From: GCA-2733415 sp965178635
GTDB lineage: Bacteria; Bacteroidota; Bacteroidia; Flavobacteriales; Flavobacteriaceae
Length of the DNA: 64,000 nt
Assembly: GCA_965178635.1 (NCBI GenBank)
Contig: CBCXVT010000034.1
Location: 1-64,000 of the forward strand
Direction of reading: 5' to 3'
Part shown: in pieces, positions 8,103 through 16,494 of the stretch
Layout of the letters: every line of letters begins with the position of its first letter
Position numbering within the stretch: position 1 is the first letter of the stretch
Program-made: the position numbers and the translations under genes
The notes under the pieces: generated by a model
The model's input: the letters and a program-made list of their open reading frames with translations, nothing else
Databases searched by the model: none
What the model was told of the DNA's origin: nothing

Positions 8103-9350
8103 CTAATTGTTTTTAAAACTGCTGCTATTTGGTAATTCAAACAACTCTAAGTCAAAATAGGGAACTGCAGCGATTAAGTGGTCAAATATATCCGCCATAA
8201 TATACTCGTAGTTTTCCCAACGTTTGTCAGAACTAAAGGCATAAATTTCTAAAGGTATTCCTTGAGTTGTTGGAGCCAATTGTCTAGCCATAATCATCAT
8301 GTCTTCATTTATAGCAGAATGATTTTTTAAATAGGTTTCAATATACTTTCTAAACACACCAATATTAGTCAAGTTCCTTCCGTTTAATAATAATGATTTG
8401 TCAATGTCGTTACTTGAGTTATAGCTGTCTATTTTATCTTGTTGACTATTCATATATGCAGAAATCAGCTCTATTTTTTTTAAACTATCTAATTGATTTG
8501 AAGTTAAGTATGATATGCTATCTAATTTAATAATTAAAGAGCGTTTAATACGGCGTCCATCAGAATTTGTCATACCACGCCAGTTTTTAAACGAATCAGA
8601 TATTAAGGCATAAGTAGGTATTGTGGTAATTGTTTTATCGAAGTTTTGAACCTTTACTGTTGATAGATTAATCTCAATAACATCACCATCTGCACCATAT
8701 TTTTCAAAAGTTATCCAATCTCCAATACGAACCATATCGTTTATTGACACTTGAATACTAGCAACAAAACCTAAAATTGTATCTCTAAAAATTAATATGA
8801 TTATTGCGGAACCTGCACCAATTGTAGTTATAAACTCTATAAATGATATTTCAGTAACTATTGCTAAAACTGAGAGAATACCAATTGACCATGCAAAAAT
8901 CATAAACACTTGAATATAACTGTCAATTGGCTTGTCTTTTAATCGAGGTAAGGTTTTAAAGTAATCTTTTAAAGATTTTAATACACTTCTAACAATCCAT
9001 AATGTTAAAACAATTCCAAAAACTTGTAAACCTTTGCTTATCATGTTTTGGGTATAAGTAAAGTCAGAAAATATATATGGGTTAAACTCTAAAGCAACAA
9101 GCAAAGGGATTATATGGGCTAAATTTCTTGGTGCCTTATTACTAATTAAAATATCATCAAAATTTGTTTTTGATTGAGTCGCAAATTGTGTAAAAAATAC
9201 AATTAGGATTTTACGTGATATATAATCAATAAGAAATATTAAAATAAGCAAAGCAATCAATAAAGCAAACATATTAATGTAAGTGGCTAAATTTTCTTCA
9301 AAACCTTTGTTTATAAGGTAATCGAATAATAAATGCTTTAAATTTTTCAT
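8103..9350 (-). CDS. MscS-family mechanosensitive ion channel (YbdG/MscM-like)
   Basis: 415 residues with about five transmembrane segments in the first 200 (for example INMFALLIALLILIFLID, AWSIGILSVLAIVTEISFI). Then comes the conserved pore and beta-domain sequence of MscS proteins: TIGAGSAIIILIFRDTILGF, SINDMVRIGDWI, GDVIEINLSTVKVQNFDKT and the YALISDSFKNW strand. The extra N-terminal helices and the insertion after FKNWRGM are features of the larger YbdG-type subfamily. It would protect against hypo-osmotic stress at the inner membrane. Monocistronic; transcribed away from the DEAD-box gene. Confidence 0.9.
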   Translation of the reverse strand: MKNLKHLLFDYLINKGFEENLATYINMFALLIALLILIFLIDYISRKILIVFFTQFATQSKTNFDDILISNKAPRNLAHIIPLLVALEFNPYIFSDFTYTQNMISKGLQVFGIVLTLWIVRSVLKSLKDYFKTLPRLKDKPIDSYIQVFMIFAWSIGILSVLAIVTEISFIEFITTIGAGSAIIILIFRDTILGFVASIQVSINDMVRIGDWITFEKYGADGDVIEINLSTVKVQNFDKTITTIPTYALISDSFKNWRGMTNSDGRRIKRSLIIKLDSISYLTSNQLDSLKKIELISAYMNSQQDKIDSYNSSNDIDKSLLLNGRNLTNIGVFRKYIETYLKNHSAINEDMMIMARQLAPTTQGIPLEIYAFSSDKRWENYEYIMADIFDHLIAAVPYFDLELFELPNSSSFKNN

Positions 9351-9443
9351 AACTGATTAAATTTGAAAGCAAAAATACCATATTAGAGTTAATCTGAAAC
9401 TATTTAAGAGATTTATATATAGAGTACTCTTATGAAATAAACG

Positions 9444-9451
9444 TACATTTG
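9444..9451 (+). promoter_or_regulatory. -7 promoter box for DEAD-box helicase gene
   Basis: TACATTTG matches TAnnTTTG, 22 bases before the ATG at 9474, leaving a short leader containing an A-rich segment (ACAGAAAATAAC). Confidence 0.55.
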
Positions 9452-9473
9452 CAGCTTCAGAACAGAAAATAAC

Positions 9474-10592
9474 ATGTCAACATTTACACACTTAGGAGTT
9501 AAGAAGGATTTTGTAAAATCTTTGAAAGAATTAAAAATTACCACTCCAACTGAAATACAAGAAAAAGCTATTCCGGTTTTACTAAAATCTAAAAAAGATT
9601 TTATAGGATTAGCTCAGACAGGAACTGGTAAAACAGCTGCTTTTGGCTTGCCAGTATTACATCAAATAGATGCAGATAAACCTGTTGTACAAGCTTTAAT
9701 TTTATCACCAACAAGAGAGTTGGTACAGCAAATTAAAAAGCAATTATTTAAGTTCACGAAATATTCTGATGATAGAATTTTTTTAGAAGCAGTATTTGGT
9801 GGTGAAAAAATAGACAAGCAACTAAAGAATTTAGAGCGCACAACTCATGTCATTATTGCCACACCTGGAAGGTTATTAGACTTGATAAAACGTGGTACTG
9901 TTGATCTTTCAAATGTAAAGACTGTGGTTTTAGACGAGGCTGATGAAATGTTGAGTATGGGGTTTAAAAAAGAATTAGACGCCATATTGACACATACTGG
10001 AACTACTAAAAACACATGGCTGTTTTCAGCAACAATGCCAGAAGGAATCAAACGTATCATTAAAACATACATGTCTGATGATGCTATTAAAATTGCTGTT
10101 AATGAAAGTGGAATAGTGAATGCGAACATCTCGCATCAGTATATAAAAACAACTGTACGTCAGAAAACAGCTGATATTATTGAGTTTTTAGTTACAAAAG
10201 GCCAGGGTAGAGGGATTATTTTTTGTAAAACGAAATTAGGAACTCAAGCCTTAACAAAAGAATTAGCTGATGAAGGCTTCTCAGTTGGCGCTTTGGAAGG
10301 TGATATGACTCAAAAAGACCGTGATAAAGTGATGCGTGCTTTTAAAAATGAAACTGTTCAGGTACTAATTTCTACAGATGTATCTGCAAGAGGGATAGAT
10401 GTGAATGATTTAGAATATGTAATTCATCACCAATTACCAGATCAGTTGGAATATTACACACACAGAAGTGGTAGAACTGCAAGAGCAGGAAAAAAAGGAA
10501 TTTCTATAGCATTTATTTTACCAGTAGAATTAGAACGTCTTATTCAAATACAAAAGACATTAGGAATTAAGTTTAAAGAAGAAAATTTATAA
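9474..10592 (+). CDS. DEAD/DEAH-box ATP-dependent RNA helicase
   Basis: 372 residues containing both RecA-like lobes with all expected motifs: Q motif TPTEIQEKAIP (about 24-34), Walker A AQTGTGKT (47-54), PTRELV, TPGR, DEAD (154-157), SAT, then GIIFCKTK, STDVSARGIDV and HRSGRTARAG in lobe 2. It ends soon after the core, without the basic C-terminal tail of many RhlE-type helicases. The likely role is ATP-driven unwinding of RNA in ribosome assembly or cold adaptation. The stop is two bases before the DUF1456 gene, so the two are co-translated. A second helicase of the same family is at 20162-21502. Confidence 0.95.
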   Translation: MSTFTHLGVKKDFVKSLKELKITTPTEIQEKAIPVLLKSKKDFIGLAQTGTGKTAAFGLPVLHQIDADKPVVQALILSPTRELVQQIKKQLFKFTKYSDDRIFLEAVFGGEKIDKQLKNLERTTHVIIATPGRLLDLIKRGTVDLSNVKTVVLDEADEMLSMGFKKELDAILTHTGTTKNTWLFSATMPEGIKRIIKTYMSDDAIKIAVNESGIVNANISHQYIKTTVRQKTADIIEFLVTKGQGRGIIFCKTKLGTQALTKELADEGFSVGALEGDMTQKDRDKVMRAFKNETVQVLISTDVSARGIDVNDLEYVIHHQLPDQLEYYTHRSGRTARAGKKGISIAFILPVELERLIQIQKTLGIKFKEENL

Positions 10593-10594
10593 AG

Positions 10595-10852
10595 ATGGGA
10601 TTAACAAATAACGATATTTTAAAAAAGTTACGTGTCGCACATAAATTAAGAGATACTGATATTGTTGATATCTGTGGTCTTGTTGATTTTAAAGTGACTA
10701 AAAGTGAATTAGGTGCTTTTTTCAGAAAAGAAGACCACCCGAAATATATGGAATGTGGTGATCAAATTTTACGTAATTTTTTAAACGGATTAGTGATTCA
10801 TTTACGCGGACCAATGCCTAAAAAAGGGGAGAAGCCTACCGATAAAAAGTAG
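10595..10852 (+). CDS. DUF1456 (YehS-like) family protein, single-repeat form
   Basis: 85 residues matching the DUF1456 repeat: NNDILKKLRVAHKLRDTDIV and KVTKSELGAFFRKEDH, then GDQILRNFLNGLVIHLRGP. Enterobacterial YehS has two such repeats (about 156 residues); here there is one, followed by a Lys-rich tail. The function is unknown. The ATG begins two bases after the stop of the helicase gene, so it may work with that enzyme. A strong terminator follows. Confidence 0.85.
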   Translation: MGLTNNDILKKLRVAHKLRDTDIVDICGLVDFKVTKSELGAFFRKEDHPKYMECGDQILRNFLNGLVIHLRGPMPKKGEKPTDKK

Positions 10853-10874
10853 TAATATAGTTTTTGAATATATA

Positions 10875-10914
10875 AAATGAGGTCTATAGTTTTTTGAACT
10901 GTAGACCTCATTTG
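10875..10914 (+). terminator. Rho-independent terminator after the helicase-DUF1456 operon
   Basis: 13-bp arms (10877-10889 and 10899-10911, ATGAGGTCTATAG against CTGTAGACCTCAT, with one G-T wobble pair) around a 9-base loop, with flanking A and T runs. Confidence 0.75.
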
Positions 10915-10956
10915 GTTTTAGGTAGTTGCACGAAATTATAAAGTTTAGTTTCAATG

Positions 10957-11070
10957 CTAAAATAGTACATCATAGTTTGCTGTATAATAATATGTTTCTG
11001 CTGTTTTAATATTACCTCGTTTTCGTGTAATACGACTCATTCCTACGGGTATTTGCTCTAATGTTCTCAT
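10957..11070 (-). CDS. Candidate small protein (37 residues)
   Basis: A minus-strand ORF from ATG 11070 to TAG 10957 that begins MRTLEQIPVGMSRITRKRGN and ends in a Tyr-rich tail TAETYYYTANYDVLF. It has no signal peptide and a basic centre. It lies 19 bases downstream of a second tiny ORF (11090-11176) on the same strand, with an A-rich leader (AAAAAATCAAAATT) before the ATG. I recognise no family. The tandem arrangement behind a promoter-like inverted repeat is the main support; coding status is uncertain. Confidence 0.35.
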   Translation of the reverse strand: MRTLEQIPVGMSRITRKRGNIKTAETYYYTANYDVLF

Positions 11071-11089
11071 AATTTTGATTTTTTAATAG

Positions 11090-11176
11090 TTATCTATATC
11101 GTCTTTTTGCATTCCAAAGATTTGCAGTGCTGTTACTTAATTTGTGCGTGATTTGTGTGTTTCTTTTCGTTGCCAT
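11090..11176 (-). CDS. Candidate small basic protein (28 residues)
   Basis: A minus-strand ORF from ATG 11176 to TAA 11090. It starts MATKRNTQITHKLSNSTAN and ends LWNAKRRYR, with seven Lys or Arg in 28 residues. It is the first of two tandem tiny ORFs and lies about 58 bases downstream of an inverted repeat (11234-11258). It could be a leader peptide, a small RNA-binding peptide or a chance ORF; no homologue is known to me. Confidence 0.35.
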   Translation of the reverse strand: MATKRNTQITHKLSNSTANLWNAKRRYR

Positions 11177-11233
11177 AATGATTGATTTAAATTGTTATTA
11201 TACCTAATAGACGCCAAGAAAACATTTTTGTTA

Positions 11234-11258
11234 CAGTACTATGCAAAACAAAGTACTG
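11234..11258. promoter_or_regulatory. Inverted-repeat operator candidate upstream of the tiny ORFs
   Basis: Perfect 7-bp arms CAGTACT (11234-11240) and AGTACTG (11252-11258) separated by 11 bases. On the minus strand the first arm merges into TACTTTG, close to but one base short of the TAnnTTTG promoter box, so a regulator bound here would cover the likely promoter of the ORFs at 10957-11176. Confidence 0.4.
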
Positions 11259-11260
11259 TT

Positions 11261-11407
11261 TTAACGTTTTTTAACATTTAAGGTATTGATGATTAGTGTT
11301 GTAGAATATGTTTTGGCTTATTTAAAATATTTAATTTTAAAATAATAATAAAATTAATTTTCAAACCATTTTTATTAGTATGTTTGCTCATATAGTGAGT
11401 TCAACAT
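11261..11407. other. AT-rich intergenic stretch, no gene seen
   Basis: Very AT-rich with short homopolymers. I see no ORF with a plausible start, no strong hairpin and no RNA gene. Confidence 0.5.
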
Positions 11408-11575
11408 ATGAACGCATTGCCAAAAACTAAAATGAAATCTTTTTTTAGATTCGGGTTTAGGAGGATAAAGAAGTCTACTCCGAAAACTGTCTTAGGAATA
11501 AGAAACCGAATTGTCAGGCTGACTTCTGAAACTAAAACTACATTCTATCTGTTGGAGCAAAATAGCTTTAACTAA
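11408..11575 (+). other. Small ORF (55 codons) or structured RNA region
   Basis: ATG 11408 to TAA 11573-11575 encodes a basic peptide (MNALPKTKMKSFFRFGFRRI at its start) with no clear ribosome-binding leader. The DNA is less AT-rich than its surroundings and contains several potential RNA stems: GTTCA/TGAAC around 11400-11414, AATCT/AGATT flanking a T-run, GTCAG/CTGAC around 11512-11523, and a longer-range AGAAGTC/GACTTCT pair enclosing about 45 bases. I cannot tell a small protein from a non-coding RNA. The remaining bases to 11820 are AT-rich leader sequence. Confidence 0.25.
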
Positions 11576-11820
11576 TCTACTATTTTTATATTCCGCATTT
11601 GAATTATTAAAAAAATTATATTAAACATAGTGGTGAGGTGTCAAAAAGAATTGTGAAGAAAATTAGTTTTCAGATATAAATGAAAATTTCACTTTTACAT
11701 CTTGTAAATAATCAATCCTAGAAAAGTATAACATTTTAGTTTGAGAGTAGTATATTTAGAAAGGGAAAAATCTGTTTAAAAGCATATAGATATTGAATTA
11801 TAAAATAAAAAATAAAAACA

Positions 11821-13209
11821 TTGGAAAATTTTAAAATAATTGGAAGCGAAGAGTGGTGTTCATTTGAAAACTTTGGGATACCTGCAATAAAAGCACGTGT
11901 AGATTCTGGAGCAAAAACATCTTCAATACAAGCAAATAACATAAAACCGTTTTATAAGGACACAGAGGAATGGGTGAGTTTTGAAGTTAATCCACTTCAA
12001 GAAAACAGAAGTATAACAATAAAATGCGAAGCAAAAATCTATGCCAAGAGAACGGTTAAAAGTTCTATGGGTATTTCAGAAGAACGTATTGTTGTTAAAA
12101 CTCTAACTACTATGGGTAGTGATTCTTTTGAAATAGAATTAACATTAGCCAATAGAGATTCTATGGAGTTTAGAATGTTGATTGGTAGAGAAGCCTTACA
12201 AAATCGCTTTTTGGTTAATCCATCTGTTACTAATCTTCTACCAGAAATTACACCAGAAGAACTAGATCGTAAGTATGCAGCTTATAAAAAAGAGAAAACA
12301 GGCTTAAAAATAGCTTTACTAGCGAGTAACCCTCTATTATTTAGTAATAAACGTTTGATGGAGGCTGGACGTGCAAGAGGCCATGAAATGGTGTTTTTAA
12401 ATGTTGAGCAGGCTTACATGAAGTTTGATGCAAAAGAGCCTCAAATACGTTATAGAGGCGGAAATATTGTTGATGATTTTGATGCTATTATTCCACGTAT
12501 TAAACCATCAGTCACATTTTATGCCTGTGCATTATTGAGACAATTTGATGCTATGGGAACATACTGTTTGAACTCAGCAGATGCTATTACACAATCCAGA
12601 GATAAACTATTGGCTACACAATTATTTGCTAAAAATGATATTCATATTCCAATTACGGGGTTTGCAAATTCACCTTTAGATACTAAAGATTTAGTGAAGA
12701 TGGTAAATGGTGCGCCACTAATCATTAAGCTTTTGGAGAGTACTCAAGGTAAAGGTGTTGTTTTGGCAGAAACAACTAAGGCTGCAGAAAGTGTTATCAA
12801 TGCGTTTAAAAGTGTGAAAACTAATATTTTAGTGCAAGAGTTTATAAAAGAAGCGAATGGGCAAGATATAAGATGCTTCGTTGTAAACGGTAAGGTAGTG
12901 GCATCTATGCAAAGACAAGCTGAGAAAGGGGAGTTTAGAGCAAATATTCACCAAGGTGGAACAGCTTCAACAATAAAGATTACTACAGAGGAGCGAAAAC
13001 TAGCAATTAAAGCGGCTAAAATTTTAGATCTTCCAGTTGCTGGTGTTGATATAATACGTTCAAATAAAGGACCATTGTTACTAGAAGTAAATTCTTCTCC
13101 TGGACTTGAAGGTATTGAAGGTGCAACAGGTTTAGATATCGCAAATATTATGATGGAGTCTATTGAAAAAAAGCTGAAGTTTAAATCAAAACAAAAGGTT
13201 TCTATTTAA
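11821..13209 (+). CDS. rimK: Zinc-protease-like domain fused to RimK-type L-glutamate ligase
   Basis: 462 residues from TTG 11821; an in-frame stop lies just upstream, so no earlier start exists. Residues 1-145 match the ATP-dependent zinc protease/retropepsin-like (RimB) domain: FGIPAIKARVDSGAKTSSIQA (Asp-Ser-Gly-Ala motif) and MEFRMLIGREAL. Residues about 160-450 are a RimK ATP-grasp ligase: ALLASNPLLFSNKRLMEAGR, IIPRIKPSVTFY, the ATP loop STQGKGVVLAE, VQEFIKEANGQDIRCFVV and metal-site LLEVNSSPGLEGIE. RimK adds Glu to the C-terminus of ribosomal protein S6, and RimB relatives are thought to trim such tails, so the fusion may join writer and eraser. A substrate other than S6 is possible. Confidence 0.9.
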   Translation: MENFKIIGSEEWCSFENFGIPAIKARVDSGAKTSSIQANNIKPFYKDTEEWVSFEVNPLQENRSITIKCEAKIYAKRTVKSSMGISEERIVVKTLTTMGSDSFEIELTLANRDSMEFRMLIGREALQNRFLVNPSVTNLLPEITPEELDRKYAAYKKEKTGLKIALLASNPLLFSNKRLMEAGRARGHEMVFLNVEQAYMKFDAKEPQIRYRGGNIVDDFDAIIPRIKPSVTFYACALLRQFDAMGTYCLNSADAITQSRDKLLATQLFAKNDIHIPITGFANSPLDTKDLVKMVNGAPLIIKLLESTQGKGVVLAETTKAAESVINAFKSVKTNILVQEFIKEANGQDIRCFVVNGKVVASMQRQAEKGEFRANIHQGGTASTIKITTEERKLAIKAAKILDLPVAGVDIIRSNKGPLLLEVNSSPGLEGIEGATGLDIANIMMESIEKKLKFKSKQKVSI

Positions 13210-13341
13210 TTGAGTGATATTAAATATTACATATATAATACCACACGTAAACTCTTGTAGATGATTTACTAAAAGCTTTTCAGACTTGAGGTGGCAAAAT
13301 TCTGAAGTCAACCTTTATTTTAAATTAAAATAGTATAAGAA

Positions 13342-13680
13342 ATGAAAACAAAATTGATATTATTTTTAAGTGTAATGAGTATATCTTTATTCTCATTCAT
13401 GACAGTTAATCAGGAAGTTATAACAACAGTAGCAATTTACGATGGTTTTGAACATGACATGTATAGTTTTAGCATATCAGGTGAAGATGATGAGTCTGAA
13501 TTAGTAATTCCATTTAGTGAAGTCTCAGATGAAATTTTGAAAAACTTCGACTTAAAGTCTGATAAACATGTAGGACAAAAATTTGAAATTAGTTACGAAA
13601 TTTCAACAACTTATGATGAAGAGTTAGATGAGGAAGAAGAAACTTATATTCTTAAATCTTTAAAGAAAACAAGTAAGTAA
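13342..13680 (+). CDS. Small exported protein of unknown function
   Basis: 112 residues with an N-terminal signal segment (MKTKLILFLSVMSISLFSFM) and a short, very acidic mature part (GEDDESELVIPF, TTYDEELDEEEETYIL) ending in a Lys-rich tail. The pattern suggests a periplasmic beta-rich protein, possibly cation-binding. I do not recognise the family. It stands alone between the rimK-like gene and a shared terminator. Confidence 0.6.
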   Translation: MKTKLILFLSVMSISLFSFMTVNQEVITTVAIYDGFEHDMYSFSISGEDDESELVIPFSEVSDEILKNFDLKSDKHVGQKFEISYEISTTYDEELDEEEETYILKSLKKTSK

Positions 13681-13694
13681 TATGTGTTTTTTTT

Positions 13695-13723
13695 AAAAGG
13701 CTGTCGTTAATGACAGCCTTTTT
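13695..13723. terminator. Bidirectional Rho-independent terminator
   Basis: Arms AAAAGGCTGTC and GACAGCCTTTTT around a 6-base loop, between the convergent genes ending at 13680 and 13731. Confidence 0.85.
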
Positions 13724-13730
13724 CATTTAA

Positions 13731-15839
13731 TTAATCTTCTTTTGCGATAATACTTAAAGCCAACCTGATTTTAAAATAATCTAGTTGTTCATTAAAATGT
13801 TCAAAATAGGGTTTTAATCCATCTGGTGATTGTAATTCTTGTTTTGCTATTTTAACAGAATTTACTTCGCTTTTACTTATAAAGTCGTAGATATCAATAG
13901 TTTTGCCTTCGCTCCATAACTTGGCAATATGCGAATATATAGTTGTCGATTTTAATTGTCGTTGTTCAGCTATCTCATCAATACTTAAGCCTTCTTTATA
14001 CAACTCATATGTCACACGATGTGTGTCAGATTTCTTCTTAGTCACTTTTTTAGACGCTATAAATGCTTTCACTTCATTGATGAATACTGTACCGTACACT
14101 TCTAATTTGCGCTGACCAACCCCACTAATACTTAAAAATTCTTCATCAGACATTGGGCGCTCTCGCTCAATCTCTTTTAGAGTTGCATCATTAAATACTA
14201 AATATGCTGGTATATTTTCTTCTAAAGCAATTTGCTGACGTAATAAACGTAAACGCTCAAATAATGTATGAGATATAGGTTTTTTAACGGATTTCTTTTT
14301 AGTTTCTTTTTTAGTATGGATAACCGGTTTAGTTAACTCTAAAAGTTCATTTTCAAACAAGACTTTCTTTGAAAACTCAGTCAGTCTTAACGCATTGTTT
14401 TTATGAAAGGCTATTTCACAAAACCCTTGATTAATAAGTTGTATAATATAATGTTGCCAATCTTGCCATGAAATGTCTTTCCCGATACCATGTGTTTTAA
14501 TGGTATCATATTTCTTATCTACAATAGCGGCGTTCCTTGCGCCTCTCAAAACATCAATTACAGTACCAGTAGCTTCAGATTCACGTAATCGTGTAATAGT
14601 TGATAAGGCTTTTTGAGCGATAATTGTTCCGTTAAATAATTCAGGTGGATTTTTACACACATCACAATTTCCGCAATTTTTCGATAACAATTCGCCAAAA
14701 TAACTCAATAGTATTTTTCGTCGGCATGTGGTGGCTTCAGAAAACTGTTTCATGCGATCTAGTTTGGCAACCTGAACATCAAAATTTGTTGTGCCTTCAG
14801 CAAATTTTCGTAACTGAATCACATCAGCATAACTATGAAACAATAGGGCATAGGCTGGTAAACCATCTCTACCTGAACGTCCAATTTCTTGATAATAACC
14901 CTCAATGTTTTTTGGCATGTTGTAATGAATCACCCAACGTACGTTAGATTTGTCAATTCCCATTCCAAAAGCTACAGTGGCACAAACTACCTGGGTCTTA
15001 TCAAAGATAAAGTCTTCTTGTGCTTTATTACGTTTTTCAAAAGGCAATCCGGCGTGATATGTTGTTGCTTTGATGCCGTTTAACTGTAATTTTTCAGCTA
15101 ACTGCTCTGTGGATTTTCGACTCAAACAATACACAATTCCTGCTTCGTTAGGTTTGCTTCTTATAAACTTTATAATTTGAGACACCCGATCATTTGCAGG
15201 ACGCACTTCTAATTCAATATTTTTTCTATCAAAAGATGAAATGGATTGTTCCGCATGTGGAATACGCAATTGATTGATAATATCTTCACGTGTGGCTTTA
15301 TCTGCAGTAGCCGTTAACGCTATAATTGGTGTGTTTGGTAGTTTGGCTTTTAAGAACCCTAATTGCTGATATGATGGTCTGAAATCATGTCCCCATGATG
15401 AAATACAATGCGCTTCATCAATAGCAATACAACTGATGTATTGTTCATTCACAACATGTTCGAGTTGTGATAAACTCTCTGGTGCAACGTATAGTAATTT
15501 GATTTTAGAATGATGAATAGCCTCAAATATATCTTGATGTTCATCAGGAGTTTGACTGCTATTAAAATATGCAGCTGCAATTCCGTTTGCTTTTAAGCCA
15601 TCTACTTGATCTTTCATTAAAGCAATCAATGGCGATACCACAAGGGTAACTCCTTTAAACAATAGTGCGGGTAATTGAAAACAAATCGATTTTCCACCAC
15701 CAGTAGGCATGATAACTAAATTATCTTTTTTTGATAATACAGATTCAATAATGCTTTGTTGTTCTGCTCTAAAACTATCATATCCGAAATATTGTTTTAG
15801 TGTTGGTAATAATTGTGATTGATAATCAGTTACTTGCAT
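13731..15839 (-). CDS. recQ: ATP-dependent DNA helicase RecQ
   Basis: 702 residues. The helicase core has Walker A PTGGGKS (45-51), the DEAH box in AIDEAHCISSWGHDFRP (about 140), TATADKATR, and lobe-2 motifs including VAFGMGIDKSNVRWVIHYN and QEIGRSGRDG. A four-Cys zinc site follows (CRRK, then NCGNCDVC, residues about 375-400), then a winged-helix RQC region, an HRDC domain (LFERLRLLRQQIALEENIPAY) and a C-terminal helix-turn-helix (YKEGLSIDEIAEQRQLKSTTIYSHI). RecQ unwinds recombination and fork intermediates 3' to 5'. It is the last gene of a topB-rluE-recQ run, 52 bases after rluE; RecQ and topoisomerase III act together in strand passage and decatenation. Confidence 0.95.
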   Translation of the reverse strand: MQVTDYQSQLLPTLKQYFGYDSFRAEQQSIIESVLSKKDNLVIMPTGGGKSICFQLPALLFKGVTLVVSPLIALMKDQVDGLKANGIAAAYFNSSQTPDEHQDIFEAIHHSKIKLLYVAPESLSQLEHVVNEQYISCIAIDEAHCISSWGHDFRPSYQQLGFLKAKLPNTPIIALTATADKATREDIINQLRIPHAEQSISSFDRKNIELEVRPANDRVSQIIKFIRSKPNEAGIVYCLSRKSTEQLAEKLQLNGIKATTYHAGLPFEKRNKAQEDFIFDKTQVVCATVAFGMGIDKSNVRWVIHYNMPKNIEGYYQEIGRSGRDGLPAYALLFHSYADVIQLRKFAEGTTNFDVQVAKLDRMKQFSEATTCRRKILLSYFGELLSKNCGNCDVCKNPPELFNGTIIAQKALSTITRLRESEATGTVIDVLRGARNAAIVDKKYDTIKTHGIGKDISWQDWQHYIIQLINQGFCEIAFHKNNALRLTEFSKKVLFENELLELTKPVIHTKKETKKKSVKKPISHTLFERLRLLRQQIALEENIPAYLVFNDATLKEIERERPMSDEEFLSISGVGQRKLEVYGTVFINEVKAFIASKKVTKKKSDTHRVTYELYKEGLSIDEIAEQRQLKSTTIYSHIAKLWSEGKTIDIYDFISKSEVNSVKIAKQELQSPDGLKPYFEHFNEQLDYFKIRLALSIIAKED

Positions 15840-15891
15840 TCTAAGAGTTTAATGACTTCAAAATTACTTGATTTTTAGACGTAATTCAGAC

Positions 15892-16494
15892 TCAGACTTC
15901 AAAATTTTCATCTAATTCAATCACTTCACCTGCTTGCATATGGCCCAAATATATATTACCAATACGGTAACGGACTAAACGCAGAGTTGGAAAACCAGCC
16001 GCAGCAGTCATTTTACGAACTTGCCTGAATTTACCTTCTTTTAATGTTATTGATACCCAAGTTGTTGGGCCATGACGATCATCTCTAATTTTTTTTGCAC
16101 GAACAGGCAATTGCAAGGCGTCTTTATCTAATAATTTTACTTTACAAGGTTTGGTTAAATAAGGTGAGTTATCAACTGTAATAGTAACTCCTTCTCGTAA
16201 GTGTTGAAGTGCATCTTCAGTAATCAACCCATCTACTTGCGCATAGTATTCTTTCTCAACTTTACTACTAAGTATAAAATAACTCTTTTTGCCATCTGTA
16301 GTCAAAAGTAGTAAGCCTTCAGAATCTCTATCTAAGCGACCAATTGCCATAGTACCTTCAGGAAAATCTGACAATTCACCCAATAGCTTATGATGCTTTT
16401 TCTTTTTTTGCTCGTTAGTTACAAACTGGCTTAAAAAACCATAAGGCTTACAAATAGCGTAATGTTTGTGTGGTATTTGATTAATGTTTTCCAT
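15892..16494 (-). CDS. rluE: 23S rRNA pseudouridine synthase, RluE/RsuA family
   Basis: 200 residues without an S4 domain. Catalytic motif GRLDRDSEGLLLLT with nucleophile Asp55, the EKEYYAQVDG strand, and GKFRQVRKMTAAAGFPTLRLVR near the end, all typical of RluE-type enzymes that isomerise a uridine in 23S rRNA. The length matches RluE rather than RluB or RluF. Its start overlaps the end of topB by 14 bases, so translation is probably coupled. The rRNA position modified is assumed from the family. Confidence 0.88.
   Translation of the reverse strand: MENINQIPHKHYAICKPYGFLSQFVTNEQKKKKHHKLLGELSDFPEGTMAIGRLDRDSEGLLLLTTDGKKSYFILSSKVEKEYYAQVDGLITEDALQHLREGVTITVDNSPYLTKPCKVKLLDKDALQLPVRAKKIRDDRHGPTTWVSITLKEGKFRQVRKMTAAAGFPTLRLVRYRIGNIYLGHMQAGEVIELDENFEV

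Noticed and set aside
10853..11820. tRNA, tmRNA or SRP RNA gene
   Set aside because: No T-loop GTTCGA-type motif, CCA end or SRP helix-8 sequence was seen here or in other intergenic regions.
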